Origin: Tachypleus tridentatus
Lineage: Eukaryota; Arthropoda; Merostomata; Xiphosura; Limulidae
Direction of reading: 5' to 3'
Assembly (NCBI RefSeq): GCF_004210375.1
Contig: NC_134834.1
Coordinates: forward strand, 98,646,170 to 98,710,169
DNA: 64,000 nucleotides
Position numbers and translations under genes: made by a program. Shown here piece by piece: positions 32,240 through 46,500 of the stretch. Numbering within the stretch: the stretch's first letter is position 1; every line of letters begins with the position of its first letter. The notes below the pieces were generated by a model that saw only the letters and a program-made list of their open reading frames with translations, was not told the DNA's origin and searched no databases.

Positions 32240-35200
32240 TAGCATACCCGTTCCTTCGGTTAACTAGTAACAATGAACTGTTGTTACACACCTGTTCCTT
32301 CTCTTAACTAGTAACAAAGAACTGTTGTTACACACCTGTTCCTTCGGTTAAATAGTAACAAAGAACTTTTCTTACACACCTGTTCCTTCGGTTAACTGGT
32401 AACAAAGAACTTTTGTTACACACCTGTTTCTTCGGTTAACTGGTAACAAAGAACTTTTGTTACACACCTGTTCCTTCTGTTAACTAGTAACAAAGAACTT
32501 TTGTTACACACCTGTTCCTTCTGTTAACTAGTGACAAAGAACTTTTGTTACACACCTGTTCCTTCTGTTAACTGGTAACAAAGAACTTTTGTTACACACC
32601 TGTTACTTCGGTTAACTTGTAACAAAGAACTTTTGTTACACACCTGTTCCTTCGGTTAACTGGTAACAAAGAACTTTTGTTACACACCTGTTACTTCGGT
32701 TAAATTGTAACAAAGAACTTTTGTTACACACCTGTTCCTTCTGTTAACTAGTAACAAAGAACTTTTGTTACACACCTGTTTCTTCGGTTAACTGGTAACA
32801 AAGAACTTTTGTTACACACCTGTTCCTTCGGTTAACTGGTAACAAAGAACTTTTGTTACACACCTGTTACTTCGGTTAACTAGTAATAAAGAACTTTTGT
32901 TACACACCTGTTCCTTCGGTTAACTGGTAACAAAGAACTTTTGTTACACACCTGTTACTTCAGTTAACTTGTAACAAAGAACTTTTGTTACACACCTGTT
33001 CCTTCGGTTAACTGGTAACAAAGAACTTTTCTTACATACCTGTTCCTTCGGTTAACTAGTAACAATGAACTTTTTACATTCCTGTTCCTTCGGTTAACTG
33101 GTAACAAAGAACTTTTGTTACACACCTGTTACTTCGGTTAACTAGTAATAAAGCACTTTTGTTACACACCTGTTCCTTAGGTTAACTTGTAACAAAGAAC
33201 TGTTGTTACATACTTGTTCCTTCTGTTAACTAGTAACAAGGAACTGTTGTTACATACTCGTTCCTTCTGTTAACTAGTAACAAGGAACTGTTGTTACATA
33301 CTCGTTCCTTCTGTTAACTAGTAACAAGGAACTGTTGTTACATACTTGTTCCTTCTGTTAAGTAGTAACAATGAACTGTTGTTACATACTTGTTCCTTCT
33401 GTTAACTAGTAACAAAGAAATGTTGTAACATACCTTTTTCTTCTGTTAACTAGTAACAATGAACTGTTGTATCATACCTTTTTCTTCTGTTAACTAGTAA
33501 CAATGAATGTTGTAACATACCTTTTCATTTTGTTAACTAGTAACAGTGATCGTTGGTAAGGTATCTGTTCCTTCCGTTAAATAGTAACAATGAACTGTTG
33601 TAACATACCTTTTCATTTTGTTAACTAGTAACAGTGATCTGTCGTAAGGTATCTGTTCCTTCTGTTAAATAGTAACAATGAACTGTTGTAACATACCTTT
33701 TCATTTTGTTAACTAGTAACAGTGATCGTTGGTAAGGTATCTGTTCCTTCTGTTAAATAGTAACAATGAACTGTTGTAACACACCTTTTCATTTTGTTAA
33801 CTAGTAACAGTGATCGTTGGTAAGGTATCTGTTCCTTCTGTTAAATAGTAACAATGAATTGTTGTAACATACCTTTTCATTTTGTTAACTAGTAACAGTG
33901 ATCTTTGGTAAGGTATCTGTTCCTTCTGTTAAATAGTAACAATGAACTGTTGTAACATACCTTTTCATTTTGTTAACTAGTAACAGTGATCGTTGGTAAG
34001 GTATCTGTTCCTTCTGTTAAATAGTAACAATGAATTGTTGTAACATACCTTTTCATTTTGTTAACTAGTAACAGTGATCGTTGGTAAGGTATCTGTTCCT
34101 TCTGTTAACTAGTAACAATGAACTGTTGTAACATACCTTTTCATTTTGTTAACTAGTAACAGTGATCTTTGGTAAGGTATCTGTTCCTTCCGTTGAATAG
34201 TAACAATGAATTGTTGTAACATACCTTTTCATTTTGTTAACTAGTAACAGTGATCGTTGGTAAGGTATCTGTTCCTTCCGTTAAATAGTAACAATGAACT
34301 GTTGTAACATACCTTTTCATTTTGTTAACTAGTAACAGTGATCGTTGGTAAGGTATCTGTTCCTTCTGTTAACTAGTAACAATGAACTGTTGTAACATAC
34401 CTTTTCATTTTGTTAACTAGTAACAGTGATCGTTGGTAAGGTATCTGTTCCTTCTGTTAACTAGTAACAATGAACTGTTGTAACATACCTTTTCATTTTG
34501 TTAACTAGTAACAGTAATCGTTGGTAAGGTATCTGTTCCTTCCGTTGAATAGTAACAATGAATTGTTGTAACATACCTTTTCATTTTGTTAACTAGTAAC
34601 AGTGATCGTTGGTAAGGTATCTGTTCCTTCCGTTAAATAGTAACAATGAATTGTTGTAACATACCTTTTCATTTTGTTAACTAGTAACAGTGATCGTTGG
34701 TAAGGTAGTTGTTCCTTCTGTTAAATAGTAACAAAGAACTTTTGTTACACACCTGTTCCTTCTGTTAACTGGTAACAAAAAACTTTTGTTACACACCTGT
34801 TACTTCGGTTAACTTGTAACAAAGAAATTTTGTTACACACCTGTTCCTTCGGTTAACTGGTAACAAAGAACTTTTGTAACACACCTGTTACTTCGGTTAA
34901 ATTGTAACAAAGAACTTTTGTTACACACCTGTTCCTTCTGTTAACTAGTAACAAAGAACTTTTGTTACACACCTGTTCCTTCGGTTAACTGGTAACAAAG
35001 AACTTTTGTTACACACCTGTTACTTCGGTTAACTAGTAATAAAGAACTTTTGTTACACACCTGTTCCTTCGGTTAACTGGTAACAAAGAACTTTTGTTAC
35101 ACACCTGTTACTTCAGTTAACTTGTAACAAAGAACTTTTGTTACACACCTGTTCCTTCGGTTAACTGGTAACAAAGAACTTTTGTTACACACCTGTTACT

Positions 35201-38200
35201 TCGGTTAAATTGTAACAAAGAACTTTTGTTACACACCTGTTTCTTCTGTTAACTAGTAAAAAAGAACTTTTGTTACACACCTGTTCCTTCGGTTAACTGG
35301 TAACAAAGAACTTTTCTTACACACCTGTTCCTTCTGTTAACTAGTAACAATGAACTGTTGTAACATACCTTTTCATTTTGTTAACTAGTAACAGTAATCG
35401 TTGGTAAGGTATCTGTTCCTTCCGTTGAATAGTAACAATGAATTGTTGTAACATACCTTTTCATTTTGTTAACTAGTAACAGTGATCGTTGGTAAGGTAT
35501 CTGTTCTTTCCGTTAAATAGTAACAATGAATTGTTGTAACATACCTTTTCATTTTGTTAACTAGTAACAGTGATCGTTGGTAAGGTAGTTGTTCCTTCTG
35601 TTAAATAGTAACAAAGAACTTTTGTTACACACCTGTTCCTTCTGTTAACTAGTAACAAAGAACTTTTGTTACACACCTGTTCCTTCTGTTAACTAGTAAC
35701 AAAGAACTTTTGTTACACACCTGTTCCTTCTGTTAACTGGTAACAAAGAACTTTTGTTACACACCTGTTACTTCGGTTAACTTGTAACAAAGAAATTTTG
35801 TTACACACCTGTTCCTTCGGTTAACTGGTAACAAAGAACTTTTGTTACACACCTGTTACTTCGGTTAAATTGTAACAAAGAACTTTTGTTACACACCTGT
35901 TCCTTCTGTTAACTAGTAACAAAGAACTTTTGTTACACACCTGTTTCTTCGGTTAACTGGTAACAAAGAACTTTTGTTACACACCTGTTCCTTCGGTTAA
36001 CTGGTAACAAAGAACTTTTGTTACACACCTGTTACTTCGGTTAACTAGTAATAAAGAACTTTTGTTACACACCTGTTCCTTCGGTTAACTGGTAACAAAG
36101 AACTTTTGTTACACACCTGTTACTTCAGTTAACTTGTAACAAAGAACTTTTGTTACACACCTGTTCCTTCGGTTAACTGGTAACAAAGAACTTTTGTTAC
36201 ACACCTGTTACTTCGGTTAAATTGTAACAAAGAACTTTTGTTACACACCTGTTTCTTCTGTTAACTAGTAACAACGAACTTTTGTTACACACCTGTTCCT
36301 TCGGTTAACTGGTAACAAAGAACTTTTGTTACACACCTGTTCCTTCTGTTAACTAGTGACAAAGAACTTTTGTTACACACCTGTTCCTTCTGTTAACTGG
36401 TAACAAAGAACTTTTGTTACACACCTGTTACTTCGGTTAACTTGTAACAAAGAACTTTTGTTACACACCTGTTCCTTCGGTTAACTGGTAACAAAGAACT
36501 TTTGTTACACACCTGTTACTTCGGTTAAATTGTAACAAAGAACTTTTGTTACACACCTGTTCCTTCTGTTAACTAGTAACAAAGAACTTTTGTTACACAC
36601 CTGTTTCTTCGGTTAACTGGTAACAAAGAACTTTTGTTACACACCTGTTCCTTCGGTTAACTGGTAACAAAGAACTTTTGTTACACACCTGTTACTTCGG
36701 TTAACTAGTAATAAAGAACTTTTGTTACACACCTGTTCCTTCGGTTAACTGGTAACAAAGAACTTTTGTTACACACCTGTTACTTCAGTTAACTTGTAAC
36801 AAAGAACTTTTGTTACACACCTGTTCCTTCGGTTAACTAGTAACAATGAACTTTTTACATTCCTGTTCCTTCGGTTAACTGGTAACAAAGAACTTTTGTT
36901 ACACACCTGTTACTTCGGTTAACTAGTAATAAAGCACTTTTGTTACACACCTGTTCCTTAGGTTAACTTGTAACAAAGAACTGTTGTTACATACTTGTTC
37001 CTTCTGTTAACTAGTAACAAGGAACTGTTGTTACATACTCGTTCCTTCTGTTAACTAGTAACAAGGAACTGTTGTTACATACTCGTTCCTTCTGTTAACT
37101 AGTAACAAGGAACTGTTGTTACATACTTGTTCCTTCTGTTAAGTAGTAACAATGAACTGTTGTTACATACTTGTTCCTTCTGTTAACTAGTAACAAAGAA
37201 ATGTTGTAACATACCTTTTTCTTCTGTTAACTAGTAACAATGAACTGTTGTATCATACCTTTTCTTCTGTTAACTAGTAACAATGAATGTTGTAACATAC
37301 CTTTTCATTTTGTTAACTAGTAACAGTGATCGTTGGTAAGGTATCTGTTCCTTCCGTTAAATAGTAACAATGAACTGTTGTAACATACCTTTTCATTTTG
37401 TTAACTAGTAACAGTGATCTGTCGTAAGGTATCTGTTCCTTCTGTTAAATAGTAACAATGAACTGTTGTAACATACCTTTTCATTTTGTTAACTAGTAAC
37501 AGTGATCGTTGGTAAGGTATCTGTTCCTTCTGTTAAATAGTAACAATGAACTGTTGTAACACACCTTTTCATTTTGTTAACTAGTAACAGTGATCGTTGG
37601 TAAGGTATCTGTTCCTTCTGTTAAATAGTAACAATGAATTGTTGTAACATACCTTTTCATTTTGTTAACTAGTAACAGTGATCTTTGGTAAGGTATCTGT
37701 TCCTTCTGTTAAATAGTAACAATGAACTGTTGTAACATACCTTTTCATTTTGTTAACTAGTAACAGTGATCGTTGGTAAGGTATCTGTTCCTTCTGTTAA
37801 ATAGTAACAATGAATTGTTGTAACATACCTTTTCATTTTGTTAACTAGTAACAGTGATCGTTGGTAAGGTATCTCTTCCTTCTGTTAACTAGTAACAATG
37901 AACTGTTGTAACATACCTTTTCATTTTGTTAACTAGTAACAGTGATCTTTGGTAAGGTATCTGTTCCTTCCGTTGAATAGTAACAATGAATTGTTGTAAC
38001 ATACCTTTTCATTTTGTTAACTAGTAACAGTGATCGTTGGTAAGGTATCTGTTCCTTCCGTTAAATAGTAACAATGAACTGTTGTAACATACCTTTTCAT
38101 TTTGTTAACTAGTAACAGTGATCGTTGGTAAGGTATCTGTTCCTTCTGTTAACTAGTAACAATGAACTGTTGTAACATACCTTTTCATTTTGTTAACTAG

Positions 38201-41200
38201 TAACAGTGATCGTTGGTAAGGTATCTCTTCCTTCTGTTAACTAGTAACAATGAACTGTTGTAACATACCTTTTCATTTTGTTAACTAGTAACAGTAATCG
38301 TTGGTAAGGTATCTGTTCCTTCCGTTGAATAGTAACAATGAATTGTTGTAACATACCTTTTCATTTTGTTAACTAGTAACAGTGATCGTTGGTAAGGTAT
38401 CTGTTCCTTCCGTTAAATAGTAACAATGAATTGTTGTAACATACCTTTTCATTTTGTTAACTAGTAACAGTGATCGTTGGTAAGGTAGTTGTTCCTTCTG
38501 TTAAATAGTAACAAAGAACTTTTGTTACACACCTGTTCCTTCTGTTAACTGGTAACAAAGAACTTTTGTTACACACCTGTTACTTCGGTTAACTTGTAAC
38601 AAAGAAATTTTGTTACACACCTGTTCCTTCGGTTAACTGGTAACAAAGAACTTTTGTAACACACCTGTTACTTCGGTTAAATTGTAACAAAGAACTTTTG
38701 TTACACACCTGTTCCTTCTGTTAACTAGTAACAAAGAACTTTTGTTACACACCTGTTTCTTCGGTTAACTGGTAACAAAAAACTTTTGTTACACACCTGT
38801 TCCTTCGGTTAACTGGTAACAAAGAACTTTTGTTACACACCTGTTACTTCGGTTAACTAGTAATAAAGAACTTTTGTTACACACCTGTTCCTTCGGTTAA
38901 CTGGTAACAAAGAACTTTTGTTACACACCTGTTACTTCAGTTAACTTGTAACAAAGAACTTTTGTTACACACCTGTTCCTTCGGTTAACTGGTAACAAAG
39001 AACTTTTGTTACACACCTGTTACTTCGGTTAAATTGTAACAAAGAACTTTTGTTACACACCTGTTTCTTCTGTTAACTAGTAAAAAAGAACTTTTGTTAC
39101 ACACCTGTTCCTTCGGTTAACTGGTAACAAAGAACTTTTCTTACACACCTGTTCCTTCTGTTAACTAGTAACAATGAACTGTTGTAACATACCTTTTCAT
39201 TTTGTTAACTAGTAACAGTGATCGTTGGTAAGGTATCTGTTCTTTCCGTTAAATAGTAACAATGAATTGTTGTAACATACCTTTTCATTTTGTTAACTAG
39301 TAACAGTGATCGTTGGTAAGGTAGTTGTTCCTTCTGTTAAATAGTAACAAAGAACTTTTGTTACACACCTGTTCCTTCTGTTAACTAGTAACAAAGAACT
39401 TTTGTTACACACCTGTTCCTTCTGTTAACTAGTAACAAAGAACTTTTGTTACACACCTGTTCCTTCTGTTAACTAGTAACAAAGAACTTTTGTTACACAC
39501 CTGTTCCTTCTGTTAACTGGTAACAAAGAACTTTTGTTACACACCTGTTACTTCGGTTAACTTGTAACAAAGAAATTTTGTTACACACCTGTTCCTTCGG
39601 TTAACTGGTAACAAAGAACTTTTGTTACACACCTGTTACTTCGGTTAAATTGTAACAAAGAACTTTTGTTACACACCTGTTCCTTCTGTTAACTAGTAAC
39701 AAAGAACTTTTGTTACACACCTGTTTCTTCGGTTAACTGGTAACAAAGAACTTTTGTTACACACCTGTTCCTTCGGTTAACTGGTAACAAAGAACTTTTG
39801 TTACACACCTGTTACTTCGGTTAACTAGTAATAAAGAACTTTTGTTACACACCTGTTCCTTCGGTTAACTGGTAACAAAGAACTTTTGTTACACACCTGT
39901 TCCTTCGGTTAACTGGTAACAAAGAACTTTTGTTACACACCTGTTACTTCGGTTAACTGGTAACAAAGAACTTTTGTTACACACCTGTTACTTCGGTTAA
40001 CTGGTAACAAAGAACTTTTGTTACACACCTGTTCCTTCGGTTAACTGGTAACAAAGAACTTTTGTTACACACCTGTTACTTCGGTTAAATTGTAACAAAG
40101 AACTTTTGTTACACACCTGTTCCTTCTGTTAACTAGTAACAAAGAACTTTTGTTACACACCTGTTTCTTCGGTTAACTGGTAACAAAGAACTTTTGTTAC
40201 ACACCTGTTCCTTCGGTTAACTGGTAACAAAGAACTTTTGTTACACACCTGTTACTTCGGTTAACTAGTAATAAAGAACTTTTGTTACACACCTGTTCCT
40301 TCGGTTAACTGGTAACAAAGAACTTTTGTTACACACCTGTTCCTTCGGTTAACTGGTAACAAAGAACTTTTGTTACACACCTGTTACTTCGGTTAACTGG
40401 TAACAAAGAACTTTTGTTACACACCTGTTACTTCGGTTAACTGGTAACAAAGAACTTTTGTTACACACCTGTTCCTTCGGTTAACTGGTAACAAAGAACT
40501 TTTGTTACACACCTGTTCCTTCGGTTAACTGGTAACAAAGAACTTTTGTTACACACCTGTTCCTTCGGTTAACTGGTAACAAAGAACTTTTGTTACACAC
40601 CTGTTCCTTCGGTTAACTGGTAACAAAGAACTTTTGTTACACACCTGTTACTTCGGTTAAATTGTAACAAAGAACTTTTGTTACACACCTGTTCCTTCTG
40701 TTAACTAGTAACAAAGAACTTTTGTTACACACCTGTTCCTTCGGTTAACTGGTAACAAAGAACTTTTCTTACACACCTGTTCCTTCGGTTAACTAGTAAC
40801 AATGAACTTTTTACATTCCTGTTCCTTCGGTTAAATGGTAACAAAGAACTTTTGTTACACACCTGTTCCTTTGGTTAACTAGTAACAAAGAACTGTTGTT
40901 ACATACTTGTTCCTTCTGCTACCTAGTAAGAAGGAACTGTTGTTACATACTCGTTCCTTCTGTTAACTAGTAACAAGGAACTGTTGTTACATACTCGTTC
41001 CTTCTGTTAACTAGTAACAAGGAACTGTTGTTACATACTCGTTCCTTCTGTTAACTAGTAACAAGGAACTGTTGTTACATACTCGTTCCTTCTGTTAACT
41101 AGTAACAAGGAACTGTTGTTACATATTCGTTCCTTCTGTTACCTAGTAACAAGGAACTGTTGTTACATACTCGTTCCTTCTGTTACCTAGTAACAAGGAA

Positions 41201-42140
41201 CTGTTGTTACATACTCGTTCCTTCTGTTAACTAGTAACAAGGAACTGTTGTTACATACTCGTTCCTTCTGTTAACTAGTAACAAGGAACTGTTCTTACAT
41301 ACTCGTTTCTTCTGTTACCTAGTAACCAGGAACTGTTGTTACATACTTGTTCCTTCTGTTAACTAGTAACAAGGAACTGTTGTTACATACTTGTTCCTTC
41401 TGTTAACTAGTAACAAGGAACTGTTGTTACATACTTGTTCCTTCTGTTAAGTAGTAACAATGAACTGTTGTTACATACTTGTTCCTTCTGTTAACTAGTA
41501 ACAAAGAAATGTTGTAACATACCTTTTTCTTCTGTTAACTAGTAACAATGAACTGTTGTATCATACCTTTTTCTTCTGTTAACTAGTAACAATGAATGTT
41601 GTAACATACCTTTTCATTTTGTTAACTAGTAACAGTGATCGTTGGTAAGGTATCTGTTCCTTCCGTTAAATAGTAACAATGAACTGTTGTAACATACCTT
41701 TTCATTTTGTTAACTAGTAACAATGATCGTTGGTAAGGTATCTGTTCCTTCTGTTAAATAGTAACAATGAACTGTTGTAACATACCTTTTCATTTTGTTA
41801 ACTACTAACAGTGATCGTTGGTAAGGTATCTGTTCCTTCTGTTAAATAGTAACAATGAACTGTTGTAACATACCTTTTCATTTTGTTAACTAATAACAGT
41901 GATCTGTCGTAAGGTATCTGTTCCTTCTGTTAAATAGTAACAATGAACTGTTGTAACATACCTTTTCATTTTGTTAACTAGTAACAGTGATCGTTGGTAA
42001 GGTAGTTGTTCCTTCTGTTAACTAGTAACAATGAACTGTTGTAACATACCTTTCATTTTGTTAACTAGTAACAGTGATCGTTGGTTAGGTAACTGTTCCT
42101 TCTGTTAAATAGTAACAATGAGTTGTTGTAACATACTTTA
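32240..42140 (+). repeat. 9.9-kb minisatellite, 44-bp hairpin unit and about 92-bp dimeric derivative, with a 3780-bp higher-order repeat
   Basis: Type A unit (44 bp): gttaactggtaacaaagaac, ttttgttacacacctgttcc, ttcg. Type B (about 92 bp): gttaactagtaacagtgatc, gttggtaaggtatctgttcc, then a related half with gtaacaatgaactgttgtaac and ataccttttcattt. Blocks of A and B alternate. Segments from about 33060 and 36841 are nearly identical at a constant offset of 3780-3781 bp, and a third related start lies at 40797. Confidence 0.95.
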
Positions 42141-43048
42141 TATTAACTGATAAAAAAGATCTTTTTTTGTTGTAATACCCATTTTCCTCATGTTAACTGT
42201 TTAGGTTGTAAGATTTAAAAGAACGTCCTGATTTATATCTCGCAGATCGTGTAATGACGACATTCTCAGAAAAACAAACTTTGTTCAGTGTTAAGTTTTT
42301 AATTGATTGTTGACTAAAACCGCGACAAATTAATCACATCAAAGTGTTACTTCACAGATTAATTCCTTTAACACACACACGTCACTCTGGAAGGAACGAA
42401 ACGTTAAGATAACTTGAACTGCATGTAGAACGTGACACTTTTTGACGAGCACCAGACAGACGTTTTAATTTGATGTTTTGAACACGTCTAAGTGTTATAT
42501 GTGGTCAGGGTTCTCTGTCTGCTTGACATATATATACTAAGTTGTTTACACAACAACTGGCACTATATGGGTATTTAAAGTGTAGCTGAATAATGTGACA
42601 AAACACATAACGTAGTTTATCAAACAACCATGTTGTGCTGCTAGTTCCCGGATGTTTATACATGTTGTCCACATGCCAATCTTTCTTGTTTTCTCTCACG
42701 TTAAAAGTCATCGTCTTTAGTTCCTAAAACATAACTGAGAAAGAGATATTCGTAAGGCTAAACTGAGATTCGAATGTTTGTTTGTTTGTTAAGCACAAAG
42801 TTGCACATGATCTATCAGTGCCCTTTACGCTGCTGGTATCGAAACCCGATTTCTAGTATATAAGTTCGGTGGGCTGAGCAGATAGCCCTTTGTGGCTTTG
42901 CTATACGAAAAAAACACACACACACTACAGTATATAAGTCTACAAAATTTCTGCTAAGCTATTGGGACGGAGAAGAAACTGTTGCTTATTCACCTCTGGT
43001 CAGACCTCAGGGTACTTTCTTGATTAGTTAGTCACCGATAATAAAACT
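42141..43048. other. Unique spacer with SINE fragments
   Basis: Two SINE-like pieces lie at 42778-42850 (minus, gtttgtttgttaagcacaaa) and 42868-42925 (plus, gtgggctgagcagatagccc). They appear as a nested or head-to-head pair. No gene is recognised. Confidence 0.45.
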
Positions 43049-43212
43049 CTCATGGGACTTTCATCGCCTTGGTCACAGGTAATAAAACTCACGGTACTTT
43101 CCTCACCTTGGTTACAGGTAATAAAACTCACGGTACGTTCCTCACCTTGGTCACAGGTAATAAAACTCACGGTACTTTCCTCACCTTGGTCACAGGTAAT
43201 AAAACTCTCACA
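43049..43212 (+). repeat. Minisatellite, 39-bp unit, about 4-5 copies
   Basis: Unit ctcacggtactttcctcacc, ttggtcacaggtaataaaa. Because 39 is a multiple of three it stays open in one frame, which is not evidence of coding. Confidence 0.9.
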
Positions 43213-43325
43213 GAATAAAACTGTTTTGATTAATTTTTATTTTTTAAGAACACTAAATGTTTGCTGTGACAAAGAAAATAATGATCTTCAGCATTTGTAA
43301 AACCAACAACAAAGATCTGATTATG

Positions 43326-43425
43326 TCAAAGCAAAGCTATATTAGGTTATCTGTTATACCCTCCAACGGGAATCGAATTCCCAATTTAGCGTTGTATGTC
43401 CGTAGACACACCGGGGGATGAAAAA
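43326..43425 (-). repeat. SINE (tRNA-Val-like family)
   Basis: caaagcaaagctatattagg, then tatctgttataccctccaacgggaatcgaattcccaatttagcgttgtatgtccgtagac aligns with the element at 10680-10802, including the box-B arm (gggaatcgaattccc). Confidence 0.6.
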
Positions 43426-43550
43426 CCGAACGATCGTGACATATTTAAGTTACATCATTTCAAATAAACGAAAGGACTATTAGGTTATCAAATAATAGTT
43501 ATATTACTTCTGCTAAAGTCAAAGTTATAACAAAGGGGTAATTCAAAGTC

Positions 43551-46500
43551 ATGACATCACAACTACATTTACAGCATGTCTATCAAAACGGAAACATCAT
43601 CATGACATCACAACTACATTTACAGTATGTTTATCAAAACAGAAACATCATAATGACATCACAACTACATTTACAGTATGTTTATCAAAACAGAAACACC
43701 ATCATGACATCACTACATTTACAGTATGTTTATCAAAACAGAAACATCATCATGACATCATAACTACATTTACAGTATGTTTATCAAAACGGAAACATCA
43801 TCATGACATCATAACTACATTTACAGTATGTTTATCAAAACGGAAACATCATCATGACATCACTACATTTAAAGCATGTCTATCAAAACGGAAACACCAT
43901 CATGTCATAACTACATTTACAGTATGTCTATCAAAACGGAAACATCATCATGACATCACAACTACATTTACAGTATGTTTATCAAAACAGAAACACCATC
44001 ATGACATCATAACTACATTTACAGTATGTTTATCAAAACAGAAAGATCATCATGACATCATAACTACATTTACAGTATGTTTATCAAAACAGAAACATCA
44101 TCATGACATCATAACTACATTTACAGTATGTTTATCAAAACAGAAACATCATCATGACATCACTACATTTACAGTATGTTTATCAAAACAGAAACACCAT
44201 CATGACATCACTACATTTACAGTATGTTTATCAAAACAGAAACACCATCATGACATCACTACATTTACAGTATGTTTATCAAAACAGAAACACCATCATG
44301 ACATCACTACATTTACAGTATGTTTATCAAAACAGAAACACCATCATGACATCACTACATTTACAGTATGTTTATCAAAACAGAAACATCATCATGACAT
44401 CGTAACTACATTTACAGTATGTTTATCAAAACAGAAACACCATCATGACATCGTAACTACATTTACAGTATGTTTATCAAAACGGAAACATCATCATGAC
44501 ATCACAACTACATTTACAGCATGGCTATCAAAACGGAAACATCATCATGACATCACAACTACATTTACAGTATGTCTATCAAAACGGAAACATCATCATG
44601 ACATCACAACTACATTTACAGTATGTTTATCAAAACAGAAACACCATCATGACATCATAACTACATTTACAGTATGTTTATCAAAACAGAAAGATCATCA
44701 TGACATCATAACTACATTTACAGTATGTTTATCAAAACAGAAACATCATCATGACATCATAACTACATTTACAGTATGTTTATCAAAACAGAAACATCAT
44801 CATGACATCACTACATTTACAGTATGTTTATCAAAACAGAAACACCATCATGACATCACTACATTTACAGTATGTTTATCAAAACAGAAACACCATCATG
44901 ACATCACTACATTTACAGTATGTTTATCAAAACAGAAACACCATCATGACATCACTACATTTACAGTATGTTTATCAAAACAGAAACACCATCATGACAT
45001 CACTACATTTACAGTATGTTTATCAAAACAGAAACATCATCATGACATCGTAACTACATTTACAGTATGTTTATCAAAACAGAAACACCATCATGACATC
45101 GTAACTACATTTACAGTATGTTTATCAAAACGGAAACATCATCATGACATCACAACTACATTTACAGCATGTCTATCAAAACGGAAACATCATCATGACA
45201 TCACAACTACATTTACAGTATGTTTATCAAAACAGAAACATCATCATGACATCGTAACTACATTTACAGTATGTTTATCAAAACGGAAACATCATCATGA
45301 CATCACAACTACATTTACAGTATGTTTATCAAAACAGAAACACCATCATGACATCACTACATTTACAGTATGTTTATCAAAACAGAAACATCATCATGAC
45401 ATCGTAACTACATTTACAGTATGTTTATCAAAACAGAAACACCATCATGACATCATAACTACATTTACAGTATGTTTATCAAAACAGAAACATCATCATG
45501 ACATCACTACATTTACAGTATGTTTATCAAAACAAAAACACCATCATGACATCACTACATTTACAGTATGTTTATCAAAACAGAAACACCATCATGACAT
45601 CACTACATTTACAGTATGTTTATCAAAACAGAAACATCATCATGACATCGTAACTACATTTACAGTATGTTTATCAAAACAGAAACACCATCATGACATC
45701 GTAACTACATTTACAGTATGTTTATCAAAACAGAAACACCATCATGACATCATAACTACATTTACAGTATGTTTATCAAAACAGAAACATCATCATGACA
45801 TCACAACTACATTTACAGCATGTCTATCAAAACGGAAACATCATCATGACATCACAACTACATTTACAGTATGTTTATCAAAACAGAAACACCATCATGA
45901 CATCACTACATTTACAGTATGTTTATCAAAACAGAAACATCATCATGACATCGTAACTACATTTACAGTATGTTTATCAAAACAGAAACACCATCATGAC
46001 ATCATAACTACATTTACAGTATGTTTATCAAAACAGAAACACCATCATGACATCACTACATTTACAGTATGTTTATCAAAACAGAAACATCATCATGACA
46101 TCGTAACTACATTTACAGTATGTTTATCAAAACAGAAACATCATCATGACATCGTAACTACATTTACAGTATGTTTATCAACACAGAAACACCATCATGA
46201 CATCGTAACTACATTTACAGTATGTTTATCAAAACGGAAACATCATCATGACATCACAACTACATTTACAGCATGTCTATCAAAACGGAAACATCATCAT
46301 GACATCACAACTACATTTACAGTATGTTTATCAAAACAGAAACACCATCATGACATCACTACATTTACAGTATGTTTATCAAAACAGAAACACCATCATG
46401 ACATCATAACTACATTTACAGTATGTTTATCAAAACAGAAACACCATCATGACATCATAACTACATTTACAGTACGTTTATCAAAACAGAAACATCATCA

